64,000 nt of DNA from CAZTHM01 sp041946825 (lineage in GTDB: Bacteria; Acidobacteriota; Terriglobia; UBA7540). Of the stretch, positions 17,425-25,883 are shown one piece after another. The stretch covers positions 124,001 through 188,000 of the forward strand of contig JBHGBD010000002.1 of assembly GCA_041946825.1 (NCBI GenBank), written 5' to 3'. The translations under genes and the position numbers were made by a program. The notes under the pieces are model-generated. The model made no database searches. It worked only from the letters and a program-made list of their open reading frames with translations, and was not told the DNA's origin. Within the stretch, counting starts at the first letter, position 1. Every line of letters starts with the position of its first letter.

Positions 17425-18822
17425 ATGGTTTTTTATCTTCCCGAAAGCGTTGAAACCGCCGCCGGGTACGACGAGCTGACGCCGCGGCAGATCGTGTCGG
17501 AGCTCGACAAACACGTCGTCGGGCAAGCGGCCGCCAAGCGCTCCGTCGCGGTCGCGCTGAGAAACCGCATTCGCCGCCAGAAACTGGCCCAGGAACTGGC
17601 GGAAGAAATCCTTCCCAAGAACATCATCATGATCGGCCCGACAGGCGTCGGGAAGACCGAGATCGCGCGCCGCCTGGCGAGGCTGGCCAACTCGCCCTTC
17701 CTCAAAGTCGAAGCCTCGCGTTTCACCGAAGTCGGTTACGTCGGCCGCGATGTCGAGTCCATGATCCGGGACCTGGTGGAAATCGCCATCGATATGGTGC
17801 GTGAGGAAAAACTCGAAGAAGTCGCGGAAAAGGCCGAGCAGAATGCCGAAGAGCGCCTTCTCGATTTGCTCCTGCCGCCGCTGCCTCCGGTGCGTGGCGA
17901 CAAAGTCGGGGCGGAAGAGGAGGAGCGCCAGCGCGAGCAGTACCAGCGCACGCGCGAGAAGTTGCGCGCTCAACTCCGCGAGGGCAAGCTCGACGACCGT
18001 CAGGTCGAGCTCGAAACCCGCGAGCGCAGTTTCCCGGCGTTTGAAATCATCTCTTCGCAGGGCATCGAGGAGATGGACATCAATATCAAGGACATGCTCC
18101 CTGGCCTTTTCGGCCAGCGCACCAAGAAGCGGCGCATGCGCGTCAATGAAGCCATGGATTACCTGGTGCAGGAAGAGGAAAACCGCCTGATCGATATGGA
18201 CCAGGTGACGCGCGCGGCGGTGGAGCGCGCCGAGCAGTCGGGAATCATCTTCGTCGACGAGATCGACAAGATTGCCGGGCGCGAGCGCGGCCATGGCCCC
18301 GACGTCAGCCGCGAGGGCGTGCAGCGCGATATCCTGCCTATTGTCGAAGGCACCACCGTCAACACGCGCTACGGCATGGTGCGCACCGATCACATCCTTT
18401 TCATCGCCGCGGGCGCGTTTCACGTCAGCAAGCCTTCCGACCTGATTCCCGAACTGCAGGGCCGCTTTCCCATCCGCGTCGAATTGAGTTCACTCAACGT
18501 CGAGGACTTCATTCGAATCCTGAAGGAGCCCAAGAGCGCGCTCGTCAAGCAATACACCGCCCTGCTCGAAACCGAAGGCATCAAGCTCTCTTTCTCCGAC
18601 GACGCGCTGGAGGAGATCGCCCGGTACGCGGCGCTCGTCAACGAGCAGACGGAAAACATCGGCGCGCGCCGCCTGCACACCATCATGGAGAAGCTGCTCG
18701 ACGAGATTTCTTTCGAGGGGCCCGACCTCAAGAAGAAAGTTGTTCGAATCGACGCGGAGTACGTTCGGAAACAGCTTTCCGACATCGTCAAAAACCAGGA
18801 CCTCAGCCGGTACATCTTGTGA
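17425..18822 (+). CDS. hslU: ATP-dependent protease ATPase subunit HslU
   Basis: 465 residues. It begins with the TPRQIVSELDKHVVGQ helix of HslU and carries Walker A (GPTGVGKTE), the inserted I domain (about 115-240), Walker B (GIIFVDEIDKIA) and the C-terminal tail DLSRYIL that docks into HslV. It unfolds substrates for the HslV peptidase. Its stop overlaps the start of the next gene by 4 nt. Confidence 0.97.
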   Translation: MVFYLPESVETAAGYDELTPRQIVSELDKHVVGQAAAKRSVAVALRNRIRRQKLAQELAEEILPKNIIMIGPTGVGKTEIARRLARLANSPFLKVEASRFTEVGYVGRDVESMIRDLVEIAIDMVREEKLEEVAEKAEQNAEERLLDLLLPPLPPVRGDKVGAEEEERQREQYQRTREKLRAQLREGKLDDRQVELETRERSFPAFEIISSQGIEEMDINIKDMLPGLFGQRTKKRRMRVNEAMDYLVQEEENRLIDMDQVTRAAVERAEQSGIIFVDEIDKIAGRERGHGPDVSREGVQRDILPIVEGTTVNTRYGMVRTDHILFIAAGAFHVSKPSDLIPELQGRFPIRVELSSLNVEDFIRILKEPKSALVKQYTALLETEGIKLSFSDDALEEIARYAALVNEQTENIGARRLHTIMEKLLDEISFEGPDLKKKVVRIDAEYVRKQLSDIVKNQDLSRYIL

Positions 18823-19919
18823 GCCGCTTACCACCCTGCCCCGCCCCGCCGGGTCCTCGCCACATCCTGGTGGCAATTTGTTCCGCTGTTCTCGTATCCG
18901 CGTGCGGCGTGCAAGGTCCGCCCCATCCCCCGCGAATCGAGCAGCCGACCGCCGTCAAGGATTTGGCCGTCGCCCAGCGCGGCCGGACAATTGAACTGAC
19001 GTTCACCCTTCCCGAGCTGGCGACGGACGGCGAGCGGCTGAGTAAACCCTTGGAAGTCGAAATCCTGCGCGCAGTCTTCCCCCCGGCACAGCCCGGCCCG
19101 CCCGTGTCTTCCGCCCTCGGCCCGTGGAAAACTCTCGCCGCCGAAGAACTCTCCCGGATCAAGAAGGAGGACAAGGCGGTTTTCCCGTTCGTTTTTTCGC
19201 CCGACGAGTTTCGGAAAGAGCGCGGCGCGACGTTGGCATTTGGCGTGCGAACGCTCACGCGGCGCTTCCGCCGGCGGGCCGTGGAAAGCGATCTATCGAA
19301 CATCGTGCAGGTGATTCTTGTAGACGTTCCGGCGGCGGTCACCGACCTGAAGGCCCGCACCGAAGAACACGCGTTGGCGTTGAATTGGTGCGCGCCGGCG
19401 CAAACCGTCACCGGGCAAGCGGCAACGAATCTTTCCGCCTATTGCATTTATCGCAGCTCGACCGGCAAGCCCGGATCGTTTGCGATTCGCGGCGAAGTCT
19501 CCAGCGCGGAGTTTCGCGACTTGGATTTCGAATTCGGCCGCACCTATCTCTACAGAGTTACGGCCGTTGCGAAGCAGGATGGCAGCGTCGCAGAGAGCGA
19601 GGAATCGCCGGCGGTCGAGATTACGCCGCGCGACGTCTTTCCGCCCGCTGTGCCGCGCGGCCTGAACGCGGTTTACACCACTGACGCCGTCGAATTGATC
19701 TGGACGGCCAACTCCGAGCCCGACCTCGCCGGCTATAACGTCTATCGGCGCGAGGAAGGCGGGGAGGAACGCAAGATCAACCAGGAAATCCTGCGCACGC
19801 CGATTGTCCGCGACACGACGGTGGCTCCGGGCCGCAAGTACATCTATCGGGTGACCGCCATCGACCTGGCCAACAATGAAAGCGCGCGCTCGGAGGAAGC
19901 GCCCGTGGAGACGCACTGA
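18819..19919 (+). CDS. Fibronectin type III lipoprotein
   Basis: 366 residues from GTG 18819, overlapping the hslU stop. A signal with lipobox LVSAC (Cys29) predicts a lipoprotein. The mature part holds about two or three FN3-like domains: VTDLKARTEEHALALNWC, then AVPRGLNAVYTTDAVELIW and the YRVTAIDLANNESARSE ending. Such proteins are adhesive or scaffold parts of the envelope; no catalytic motif is visible. Translational coupling to hslU is probably incidental. Confidence 0.82.
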   Translation: MSRLPPCPAPPGPRHILVAICSAVLVSACGVQGPPHPPRIEQPTAVKDLAVAQRGRTIELTFTLPELATDGERLSKPLEVEILRAVFPPAQPGPPVSSALGPWKTLAAEELSRIKKEDKAVFPFVFSPDEFRKERGATLAFGVRTLTRRFRRRAVESDLSNIVQVILVDVPAAVTDLKARTEEHALALNWCAPAQTVTGQAATNLSAYCIYRSSTGKPGSFAIRGEVSSAEFRDLDFEFGRTYLYRVTAVAKQDGSVAESEESPAVEITPRDVFPPAVPRGLNAVYTTDAVELIWTANSEPDLAGYNVYRREEGGEERKINQEILRTPIVRDTTVAPGRKYIYRVTAIDLANNESARSEEAPVETH

Positions 19920-19967
19920 AGGCGTGGCGCCGCGCGTTCGGCGTGACTCGTCCGCCCCTCCAGCGAG

Positions 19968-19976
19968 TGTTATAAT
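19968..19976 (+). promoter_or_regulatory. Extended -10 promoter for the transaldolase gene
   Basis: TGT followed by TATAAT, about 42 nt before the GTG start at 20018. No clear -35 is seen. Confidence 0.55.
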
Positions 19977-20017
19977 TGGAGTGAATCCCCTGGGCTTTTG
20001 ATTGAAAGGAGCAGCCA

Positions 20018-20665
20018 GTGAAATTCTTTCTCGATACAGCCAATTTGGATGAAATCCGTGAAGCCGCGAGCATCGGACTGCTCGACGGCGTCACAACCAA
20101 CCCCACTCTCGTCGCCAAGGAGGGCGCGGAATTCAAGCAGCGAGTCGTCGAAATCTGCGAGATCGTGAAGGGCCCGGTCAGCGCCGAAGTAACGGCCCTC
20201 GACACGGAGGGCATGTGCGCGCAGGGCCGCGAGCTGGCGAAGCTGAACCCTTGGGTCGTGGTGAAGGTGCCCACGACCAAGCCCGGCTTGAAGGCCGCAA
20301 AGTGTCTGGCCGCTGACGGCATCCACGTGAATGTCACGCTGGTCTTTTCGCCGGCGCAGGCGCTGATGGTCGCGAAGACGGGCGCCACCTACGTCAGCCC
20401 CTTCCTTGGCCGCCTCGACGATATCGCGCATGTGGGCATGGACCTGGTTCGCGACATCGTGACCATTTATCGCAACTACGGTTTCAAGACGCAAGTGCTG
20501 GCCGCGTCGCTGCGCCACCCGCTGCACGTCGTGGACGCCGCCAAGGCGGGCGCCGACGTCGCCACCATGCCCTACAAGGTGTTTGACCAGCTTTTCAAGC
20601 ATCCCCTGACCGACAAGGGGCTCGACCAGTTCCTGAAGGATTGGGAGAAGACCAAGGTCAAGTGA
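20018..20665 (+). CDS. Transaldolase / fructose-6-phosphate aldolase (TalC type)
   Basis: 215 residues from GTG 20018 behind GAAAGGAGC. FLDTANLDEI, GVTTNPTLV and the Schiff-base lysine Lys83 in VVKVPTT identify the small transaldolase family. LVFSPAQALMVAKTGATYVSPFLGRLDD is the next conserved block. Members act as transaldolase in the pentose phosphate pathway or as fructose-6-phosphate aldolase; sequence inspection does not separate the two. The stop overlaps the next start (GTGA). Confidence 0.93.
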   Translation: MKFFLDTANLDEIREAASIGLLDGVTTNPTLVAKEGAEFKQRVVEICEIVKGPVSAEVTALDTEGMCAQGRELAKLNPWVVVKVPTTKPGLKAAKCLAADGIHVNVTLVFSPAQALMVAKTGATYVSPFLGRLDDIAHVGMDLVRDIVTIYRNYGFKTQVLAASLRHPLHVVDAAKAGADVATMPYKVFDQLFKHPLTDKGLDQFLKDWEKTKVK

Positions 20666-21126
20666 ACGCTTCGTTGCGCCTTACACTCGGCTTGGCCGCA
20701 GCAGCGACGGCGGCGGCGCTTGCGGCCTGGACGCTGGCGCGCCTGCGCTGGCGGCGCAAAACGCCGGAAGAGATCGAGCGCCTGCGCCGGTTGGAGATCA
20801 ACCGTCGCGGGCGCATTACGGTCGGGCAGGTCGTGGATATCGTCGAGTCGGATCCCTCAAAAGGAGAAGGTGTCCGAGTGGTGTATCAATACGAAGTCGC
20901 CGGCGTCTCCTACGAAGTTTCTCAGAACATTTCCGCTTTGCCGGCGCTCGCCGCTGCCGCGCACACGCTCCTCGGGCACGTGGCCAGCATCAAGTACGAC
21001 CCGAAGGTGCCGACCAACTCCATCGTGGCGTGCGAAGAGTGGAGCGGTATTTCCCTGAAGGACGTGACTCGTGACTCGGGACTCGGGACTCGGGAAGAAC
21101 CTCGGTCATCGGTCGCCAGCACCTAG
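20662..21126 (+). CDS. DUF3592-like membrane-anchored protein
   Basis: 154 residues from GTG 20662, overlapping the aldolase stop. An N-terminal membrane helix (about 6-25) is followed by a small beta domain, GRITVGQVVDIVES...VVYQYEVAGVSYEVS...IKYDPKVPTNSIV, which matches the DUF3592 pattern. The last 18 or so residues (RDSGLGTREEPRSS) are encoded by the word repeat at 21062-21100 and are probably not part of the ancestral protein. Function unknown. Confidence 0.7.
   Translation: MNASLRLTLGLAAAATAAALAAWTLARLRWRRKTPEEIERLRRLEINRRGRITVGQVVDIVESDPSKGEGVRVVYQYEVAGVSYEVSQNISALPALAAAAHTLLGHVASIKYDPKVPTNSIVACEEWSGISLKDVTRDSGLGTREEPRSSVAST
21062..21100. repeat. Word repeat at the 3' end of the DUF3592-like gene
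   Basis: GTGACTCGTGACTCGG followed by two further GACTCGG words. The same GACTCGGGACTCGGG unit is found at 40440-40455. Confidence 0.65.
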
Positions 21127-21137
21127 CACCCGCTTCC

Positions 21138-22688
21138 ATGACTCTCCAGGAAAAACTCGACGAGCTGCGCCGGCGCCATGCCGCGGCGGAAGCCGGCGGC
21201 GGCGAAGAGCGCCGGGCGCGCCAGCACGCCGAAGGCAAGCTCGCGGCGCGCGAACGCCTCGAACTGCTTTTTGACGAAGGGACCTTCGAGGAGATCGACA
21301 AACTCGTCGAGCACCGCTGCCAGGATTTTGGCATGGCCGAGCAGCGCGTCCCCGGCGACGGCGTCGTCACCGGCTTCGGGCTCATCAACGGGCGTCCCGC
21401 CTACGCCTTCGCGCAGGACTTTACGGTTTTCGGCGGCTCGCTCAGCGAAGCCAACGCCGCCAAAATCTGCAAAGTGATGGACCTGGCGATGAAGGTCGGC
21501 GTTCCCATCGTCGGCCTGAACGATTCCGGCGGCGCGCGCATCCAGGAAGGTGTCGCGTCGCTCGCGGGCTACGCCGACATTTTTCTGCGCAACACCCTCG
21601 CCTCCGGTGTCATCCCGCAAATCTCAGCCATCATGGGCCCCTGCGCGGGCGGCGCGGTCTATTCTCCCGCCATCACCGACTTCACATTGATGGTCGAGAA
21701 ATCCAGCTACATGTTCGTGACCGGCCCCGACGTCATCAGAACCGTCATGCACGAGGACGTCACGAAAGAGAATCTGGGCGGGCCGCTGACCCACAACGAG
21801 CGCAGCGGCGTCGCGCACTTCATGACCCGCGACGATCCCGATTGCCTGGCGTTGATTCGCGAGTTGCTCTCCTTCATGCCGCAGAATAATCGCGAGGACG
21901 CGCCGCGCGTTGAATCCAGCGACCCGACCGATCGCCGCGAAGAATCGCTGCAAACGATTGTTCCGATCGAGTCCGACCGGCCCTACGACATCAAAGAAAT
22001 CATCCATCGCGTCGTGGACGAAGGCTATTTCCTGGAAGTCCACGAGCACTTCGCAAAAAATATCGTGGTCGGCTTCGCGCGCCTGGGCGGCGAGAGCGTG
22101 GGGATCGTCGCCAACCAGCCCGCCGTCCTCGCCGGATGCCTCGATATCAACGCCTCCGTCAAAGGCGCGCGTTTCGTGCGCTTCTGCGACGCCTTCAACA
22201 TTCCGCTCATCACCTTCGAAGATGTCCCCGGATTTCTTCCCGGCACGCAGCAGGAATTCGGCGGGATCATCCGCCACGGCGCGAAACTGCTGTTCGCCTT
22301 CGCCGAAGCCACGGTGCCGAAGATCACCGTCATCACGCGCAAAGCGTACGGCGGCGCCTACTGCGTCATGTCGTCCAAGCACATCCGCACCGACGTCAAC
22401 TTCGCCTACCCCACCGCCGAAATTGCTGTCATGGGCCCCGAGGGCGCGGTGAATATCGTCTATCGCCGCGACCTGCAGAAAGCGGACGACGCCGAGACGC
22501 TGCGCCGCGAGAAGGTGGAAGAATTCCGCGCGCGCTTCGCCAACCCATACATCGCCGCCGAGCGCGGATGGATCGATGCTATCATCGAGCCGCGCGATAC
22601 CCGCCCCAAACTGATTTCCGCCCTGCGCGTCCTCGACACCAAGCGCGACACCAACCCGCCCAAGAAGCATGGGAATATTCCGCTCTGA
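21138..22688 (+). CDS. Acyl-CoA carboxylase carboxyltransferase (propionyl-CoA carboxylase beta type)
   Basis: 516 residues, normal for this family. It starts MTLQEKLDELRRRHAAAEAGGG and contains ARERLELLFDEGTFEE, GLNDSGGARIQEGV, MGPCAGGAVYSPAITDF and the C-terminal domain with FEDVPGFLPGTQQEF and KAYGGAYCVMSSKH. It carboxylates a short acyl-CoA using carboxybiotin, together with the biotin carboxylase (24290) and carrier (25884). The ending PPKKHGNIPL is the standard family C terminus. A diverged second copy of the last 68 nt lies at 23243-23310, beyond the toxin-antitoxin genes. Confidence 0.94.
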   Translation: MTLQEKLDELRRRHAAAEAGGGEERRARQHAEGKLAARERLELLFDEGTFEEIDKLVEHRCQDFGMAEQRVPGDGVVTGFGLINGRPAYAFAQDFTVFGGSLSEANAAKICKVMDLAMKVGVPIVGLNDSGGARIQEGVASLAGYADIFLRNTLASGVIPQISAIMGPCAGGAVYSPAITDFTLMVEKSSYMFVTGPDVIRTVMHEDVTKENLGGPLTHNERSGVAHFMTRDDPDCLALIRELLSFMPQNNREDAPRVESSDPTDRREESLQTIVPIESDRPYDIKEIIHRVVDEGYFLEVHEHFAKNIVVGFARLGGESVGIVANQPAVLAGCLDINASVKGARFVRFCDAFNIPLITFEDVPGFLPGTQQEFGGIIRHGAKLLFAFAEATVPKITVITRKAYGGAYCVMSSKHIRTDVNFAYPTAEIAVMGPEGAVNIVYRRDLQKADDAETLRREKVEEFRARFANPYIAAERGWIDAIIEPRDTRPKLISALRVLDTKRDTNPPKKHGNIPL

Positions 22689-22719
22689 ATCATGCGTTGC
22701 GGATTCCGCCGGAGACCCA

Positions 22720-23004
22720 ATGGAAATTCGATTCGAGTGGGATGAAAGGAAGGCGGCGCAGAATCAACGGAAACACGGGGTTTCGTTTGACGAGGCAACA
22801 ACGGTATTTTCCGATCCGTTGTCAGCGACAATTCCAGACCCCTTGCACTCTCCACATGGCGAAGAACGGTTCGTAACGATGGGCCTGTCAGCCAAGCAGA
22901 ATCTGCTGGTTGTGGTACACTTAGATTCAGGGGAGACAATCCGAATCATCAGCGCGCGTCGAACCACCCGGCGCGAGCGAAGGAATTATGAAAAGGCAAT
23001 CTAG
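22720..23004 (+). CDS. BrnT-like toxin (DUF497)
   Basis: 94 residues from ATG 22720 (MEIRFEWDERKAAQNQRKHGVSF), the normal start; 22669 would overlap the carboxyltransferase gene. WDERKAAxNxRKHGVSFDEA, DPxH-like and RIISARRTTRRERRNYE are signatures of the BrnT/RelE-like ribonuclease toxins. It ends inside the next gene, a toxin-antitoxin arrangement. The pair is inserted between carboxyltransferase and biotin carboxylase genes that would otherwise be close. Confidence 0.88.
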   Translation: MEIRFEWDERKAAQNQRKHGVSFDEATTVFSDPLSATIPDPLHSPHGEERFVTMGLSAKQNLLVVVHLDSGETIRIISARRTTRRERRNYEKAI

Positions 23005-23212
23005 ACACAGACGACGTCCGGAAATGCTGGCCGAATATGACTTCAGCCAGGCCCAGCGCGGTAAGTACGTTGCGCGTTACAGGGAAGGGACGAACATCGT
23101 CGTCCTGGACCCGGATGTTTCGGGGATTTTTCGTACCTCCGAATCGGTAAACGAAGCGCTTCGCGGCTTAGGCAAGATCATCCGTCGGCACGCGGGCAAC
23201 ACTACGCGGTAA
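22988..23212 (+). CDS. Antitoxin partner of the BrnT-like toxin
   Basis: 74 residues overlapping the toxin stop by 17 nt. MLAEYDFSQAQRGKYVARYREGTNIVVLDPDVSGIF followed by SESVNEALRGL is typical of the antitoxin gene found next to DUF497 toxins. The basic N terminus (KRQSRHRRRP) and the C-terminal helices fit DNA binding and toxin contact. It should neutralise the ribonuclease and repress the pair. Confidence 0.85.
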   Translation: MKRQSRHRRRPEMLAEYDFSQAQRGKYVARYREGTNIVVLDPDVSGIFRTSESVNEALRGLGKIIRRHAGNTTR

Positions 23213-23572
23213 GCCAAGCTGACTCGCCGCCCTACAATCAATCCCTGCGCATCCTCGACACCCAGCGCGATATCAAACCGCCCGAGAAGCATGGGAATAT
23301 TCCGCAGTAGATCCCGCACCACTGGGGTCGACGGCTAGTCAGAAGGTAAAGAATCCAGCGTGGCGTAATGCCACACAACTGGCTTACGTCGGGTCCCAGC
23401 AACATCGGCCATGCCTGTAACCATCTGATTCTAAATCCTCCAAAACAATCTGTCTTGCTGGTCTCACTGGTCTCCATGATCTCAATCCCGTCTGATAGGC
23501 TAGTATGCATCCGGGGAAGGGTCCGGGAGTTCCCTCTCCGGCCAGAGCTATCAACTACCCAAGGAGGAAGTC
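23213..23572. other. Spacer after the toxin-antitoxin pair, with a displaced carboxyltransferase end
   Basis: This 360-nt spacer holds a diverged copy of the carboxyltransferase 3' end (23243-23310) and word-like text (GGTCTCACTGGTCTC near 23459). I see no other gene. Confidence 0.6.
23243..23310 (+). pseudogene. Displaced fragment of the carboxyltransferase 3' end
   Basis: These 68 nt align without gaps to 22621-22688, by my count 58 identities. Read in frame they give LRILDTQRDIKPPEKHGNIPQ (written here as a family ending) and a TAG stop, against LRVLDTKRDTNPPKKHGNIPL in the intact gene. Most differences are at third positions or conservative, so the fragment evolved as coding sequence before it was cut off. 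Confidence 0.85.
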
Positions 23573-24130
23573 ATGCCCCTGATCAGACGAACCGTCACCC
23601 CGGCGGCGCTGGCCGCCCGGCGCAGGAACGCCCAGAAATCCACCGGACCCCGCACCCCCGAGGGCAAGCGGCGCTCGGCGCTGAACGCTCGCCGGCGCAC
23701 CCTCTGCTCCTTCGTGCTCCGCAAGGTCATCAAGTTTCGCGGCGAGGACATTGACGAATACCTGCGCATGCATCGGGATTTGATCGCCCTGCTGATGTCG
23801 GGAAACTGCTACGTAGCGGCCCGCGTCGACGAATTGGCGGAAGCCCTCTGGGGAAAAGTCAGCGCGCTGCGCGCGCCGGAACTGTGCCCTTCCCGGCAGA
23901 AGGACATTCGCCGCGCCGAGAAGCGGATCGAGGATGCGCTGGCGCTTCTCGTCCAGTCCCTCGCCCATCGCTCGCGAAAATGGTGGTCGCGCCTGGAAGG
24001 GTGCCTGGGCGGAGAGATCACGTCGCTCCCCCACATGCGCGCCCGGCTTGAATCCCGGCTGGCCGCCTTCCCTAATGATACATTGCCCAGTGTGCTAGCC
24101 TCTCTACATGCGGTGCCCGCAGCGCGCTAA
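23573..24130 (+). CDS. KSTGPRTPEGK-motif protein of unknown function
   Basis: 185 residues starting at ATG 23573 behind AAGGAGGAAGTC. The N terminus has ARRRNAQKSTGPRTPEGKRR, then SALNARRRT. This motif recurs in many uncharacterised proteins of acidobacteria and planctomycetes, as I recall. The rest is helical and basic with many Arg, Ala and Leu residues and no catalytic motif I recognise. The RNAxxSTGPRTxEGKxxSxxNA block could bind nucleic acid; that is speculation. It stands between the toxin-antitoxin scar and the biotin carboxylase gene. Confidence 0.75.
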   Translation: MPLIRRTVTPAALAARRRNAQKSTGPRTPEGKRRSALNARRRTLCSFVLRKVIKFRGEDIDEYLRMHRDLIALLMSGNCYVAARVDELAEALWGKVSALRAPELCPSRQKDIRRAEKRIEDALALLVQSLAHRSRKWWSRLEGCLGGEITSLPHMRARLESRLAAFPNDTLPSVLASLHAVPAAR

Positions 24131-24156
24131 GGTTTTCACGGGGCAAAGCTGGTAAG

Positions 24157-24185
24157 TTGCTGAAAACACGCCAGTTGTATAAAAT
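24157..24185 (+). promoter_or_regulatory. Sigma-70 promoter for the biotin carboxylase gene
   Basis: TTGCTG at 24157-24162 and TAAAAT at 24180-24185 with a 17-nt spacer, leaving a leader of roughly 100 nt. Confidence 0.55.
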
Positions 24186-24289
24186 GTCCGACAAAACGGA
24201 CCTGTCGCGAATATCCATCGTCAAATCATCGGCTTAGACATGAAATTGCCCCCGTTTTCGCGTAAGATTCGATGGGTTTTGGAGCGCCC

Positions 24290-25801
24290 TTGTTCCGCAA
24301 AGTTCTGATCGCCAATCGCGGGGAGATCGCGGTGCGCGTGATGCGCGCCTGCCGCGAGATGGGCATCGCGACGGTAGCGGTTTACTCCGACGCCGACCGC
24401 ACGGCGCTGCATGTGCGCTACGCCGACGAGGCGTATCACATCGGCGCGGCGCCTTCGACCGAAAGCTACCTGCGTTTCGACCGCGCCATCGACGCGGCGC
24501 GCCTGAGTGGCGCGGAAGCCATCCATCCCGGTTACGGGTTTCTGGCGGAGAACCCCGAATTCGCGCGCGCCTGCGAAAGCGCCGGAATTGTCTTCGTCGG
24601 TCCGCCGGTCGCGGCGATGGAGCTGATGGGCTCGAAGACCGCCTCACGCCGCGCGGTGATGGCGGCGGGCCTGCCGGTGGTTCCCGGAACCGACCGCGAT
24701 CTCGAGAGCTTCGACGAAGTCGCGCGCGTGGCGCAGGCGATCGGCTATCCCGTCATGCTCAAGGCTTCGGCGGGGGGCGGGGGCAAGGGGTTGCGGCTCG
24801 TCGCGTCGCCGCAGGAACTGGAATCCGCCTATCGCACCGCGCGCTCGGAGGCGCAGAACGCCTTCAACGATCCTTCCGTTTACATCGAGAAGCACATCGC
24901 CCGGCCGCGCCACATCGAGATCCAGATTCTTGGCGACCGGCACGGGAATTTGATCTATCTCGGCGAGCGCGAGTGCTCGCTGCAGCGCCGCCACCAGAAG
25001 GTGATGGAGGAATGCCCTTCCCCGCTGGTCGACGCGCCGCTCCGCCGCCGCATGGGCGAGACAGCGGCGCGCATCGGGAAGCTGGCGGGTTACTTCAATG
25101 CCGGAACGGTGGAGTTCTTAGTTGACGAGCATCTGAATTACTATTTCCTGGAAATGAACACCCGGCTCCAGGTCGAGCATCCGGTCACCGAGATGGTGGC
25201 GGGGATCGACCTGGTGAAGGAACAATTGCGGATCGCCGCGGGAGAGCCGTTGCGCTGGCGGCAGGAGGACGTCGAGCTGCGCGGCGCCGCCATCGAGTGC
25301 CGGATCTACGCCGAGGACCCGGCGAACAACTTCTTCCCCTGCCCGGGGACGATCGAGCGGCTGCAGGCGCCCCGCGGGCCGGGCGTGCGGTCGGACAGCG
25401 GGGTCTATCAGGGCTGGAAGGTGCCGCTCGAATACGATCCGTTGCTCGCCAAGCTCGTCGTCTGGGGCAGCGACCGCGCCGAAGCGGTGGCCCGCCTGAG
25501 GCGGGCGCTGGATGAATACGAAGTCCTGGGAATCGAGACGACGATCCCGTTTTTCCGCCGCGTGCTCGAGCACCCGGATTTTCTCGCCGGCCGGGTTGAC
25601 ACCAGTTTCATCGACCGCGCGCTGGCGGAAGGAATTCTCTCTGAAGACGCGCCCTCGCCGGAGTTGGAACGCGTGGCGCTGCTGGCGGCGGCACTCGATG
25701 CCGGGGCAAACGCCGCCGATCGCACACCCGCGCCGGCACGCGCGAGCGCGTGGAAAACCGCGGCGCGCGAGGCGACGCTCAACCGCTGGCCGCGGGAGTA
25801 A
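24290..25801 (+). CDS. Biotin carboxylase subunit of acyl-CoA carboxylase
   Basis: About 503 residues. I prefer TTG 24290 (FRKVLIANRGEIAVRV, with GGAG five nt upstream) to ATG 24272, which adds six unusual residues. The ATP-grasp fold shows KASAGGGGKGLR, ERECSLQRRHQKVMEECPSP and EMNTRLQVEHPVTEMV. It carboxylates biotin on the carrier protein encoded 82 nt downstream; the matching carboxyltransferase is at 21138. It serves a propionyl- or related acyl-CoA carboxylase rather than the AccD-type enzyme. Confidence 0.94.
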   Translation: MFRKVLIANRGEIAVRVMRACREMGIATVAVYSDADRTALHVRYADEAYHIGAAPSTESYLRFDRAIDAARLSGAEAIHPGYGFLAENPEFARACESAGIVFVGPPVAAMELMGSKTASRRAVMAAGLPVVPGTDRDLESFDEVARVAQAIGYPVMLKASAGGGGKGLRLVASPQELESAYRTARSEAQNAFNDPSVYIEKHIARPRHIEIQILGDRHGNLIYLGERECSLQRRHQKVMEECPSPLVDAPLRRRMGETAARIGKLAGYFNAGTVEFLVDEHLNYYFLEMNTRLQVEHPVTEMVAGIDLVKEQLRIAAGEPLRWRQEDVELRGAAIECRIYAEDPANNFFPCPGTIERLQAPRGPGVRSDSGVYQGWKVPLEYDPLLAKLVVWGSDRAEAVARLRRALDEYEVLGIETTIPFFRRVLEHPDFLAGRVDTSFIDRALAEGILSEDAPSPELERVALLAAALDAGANAADRTPAPARASAWKTAAREATLNRWPRE

Positions 25802-25802
25802 C

Positions 25803-25868
25803 CCCTCACCCGTCCCGATCCCGCTCTGAGCGGGACGGGACACCCCCTCCCCTGTGGGAGAGGGTTGG
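25803..25868. repeat. CCCTCACCC palindromic repeat
   Basis: The unit runs CCCTCACCC, then a hairpin (CCCGCTCTGAGCGGG), then GACACCCCCTCCC and GGGAGAGGG. The same frame with a different hairpin core occurs twice at 32456-32589. Confidence 0.75.
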
Positions 25869-25883
25869 AATTGGGAGAGTTTT

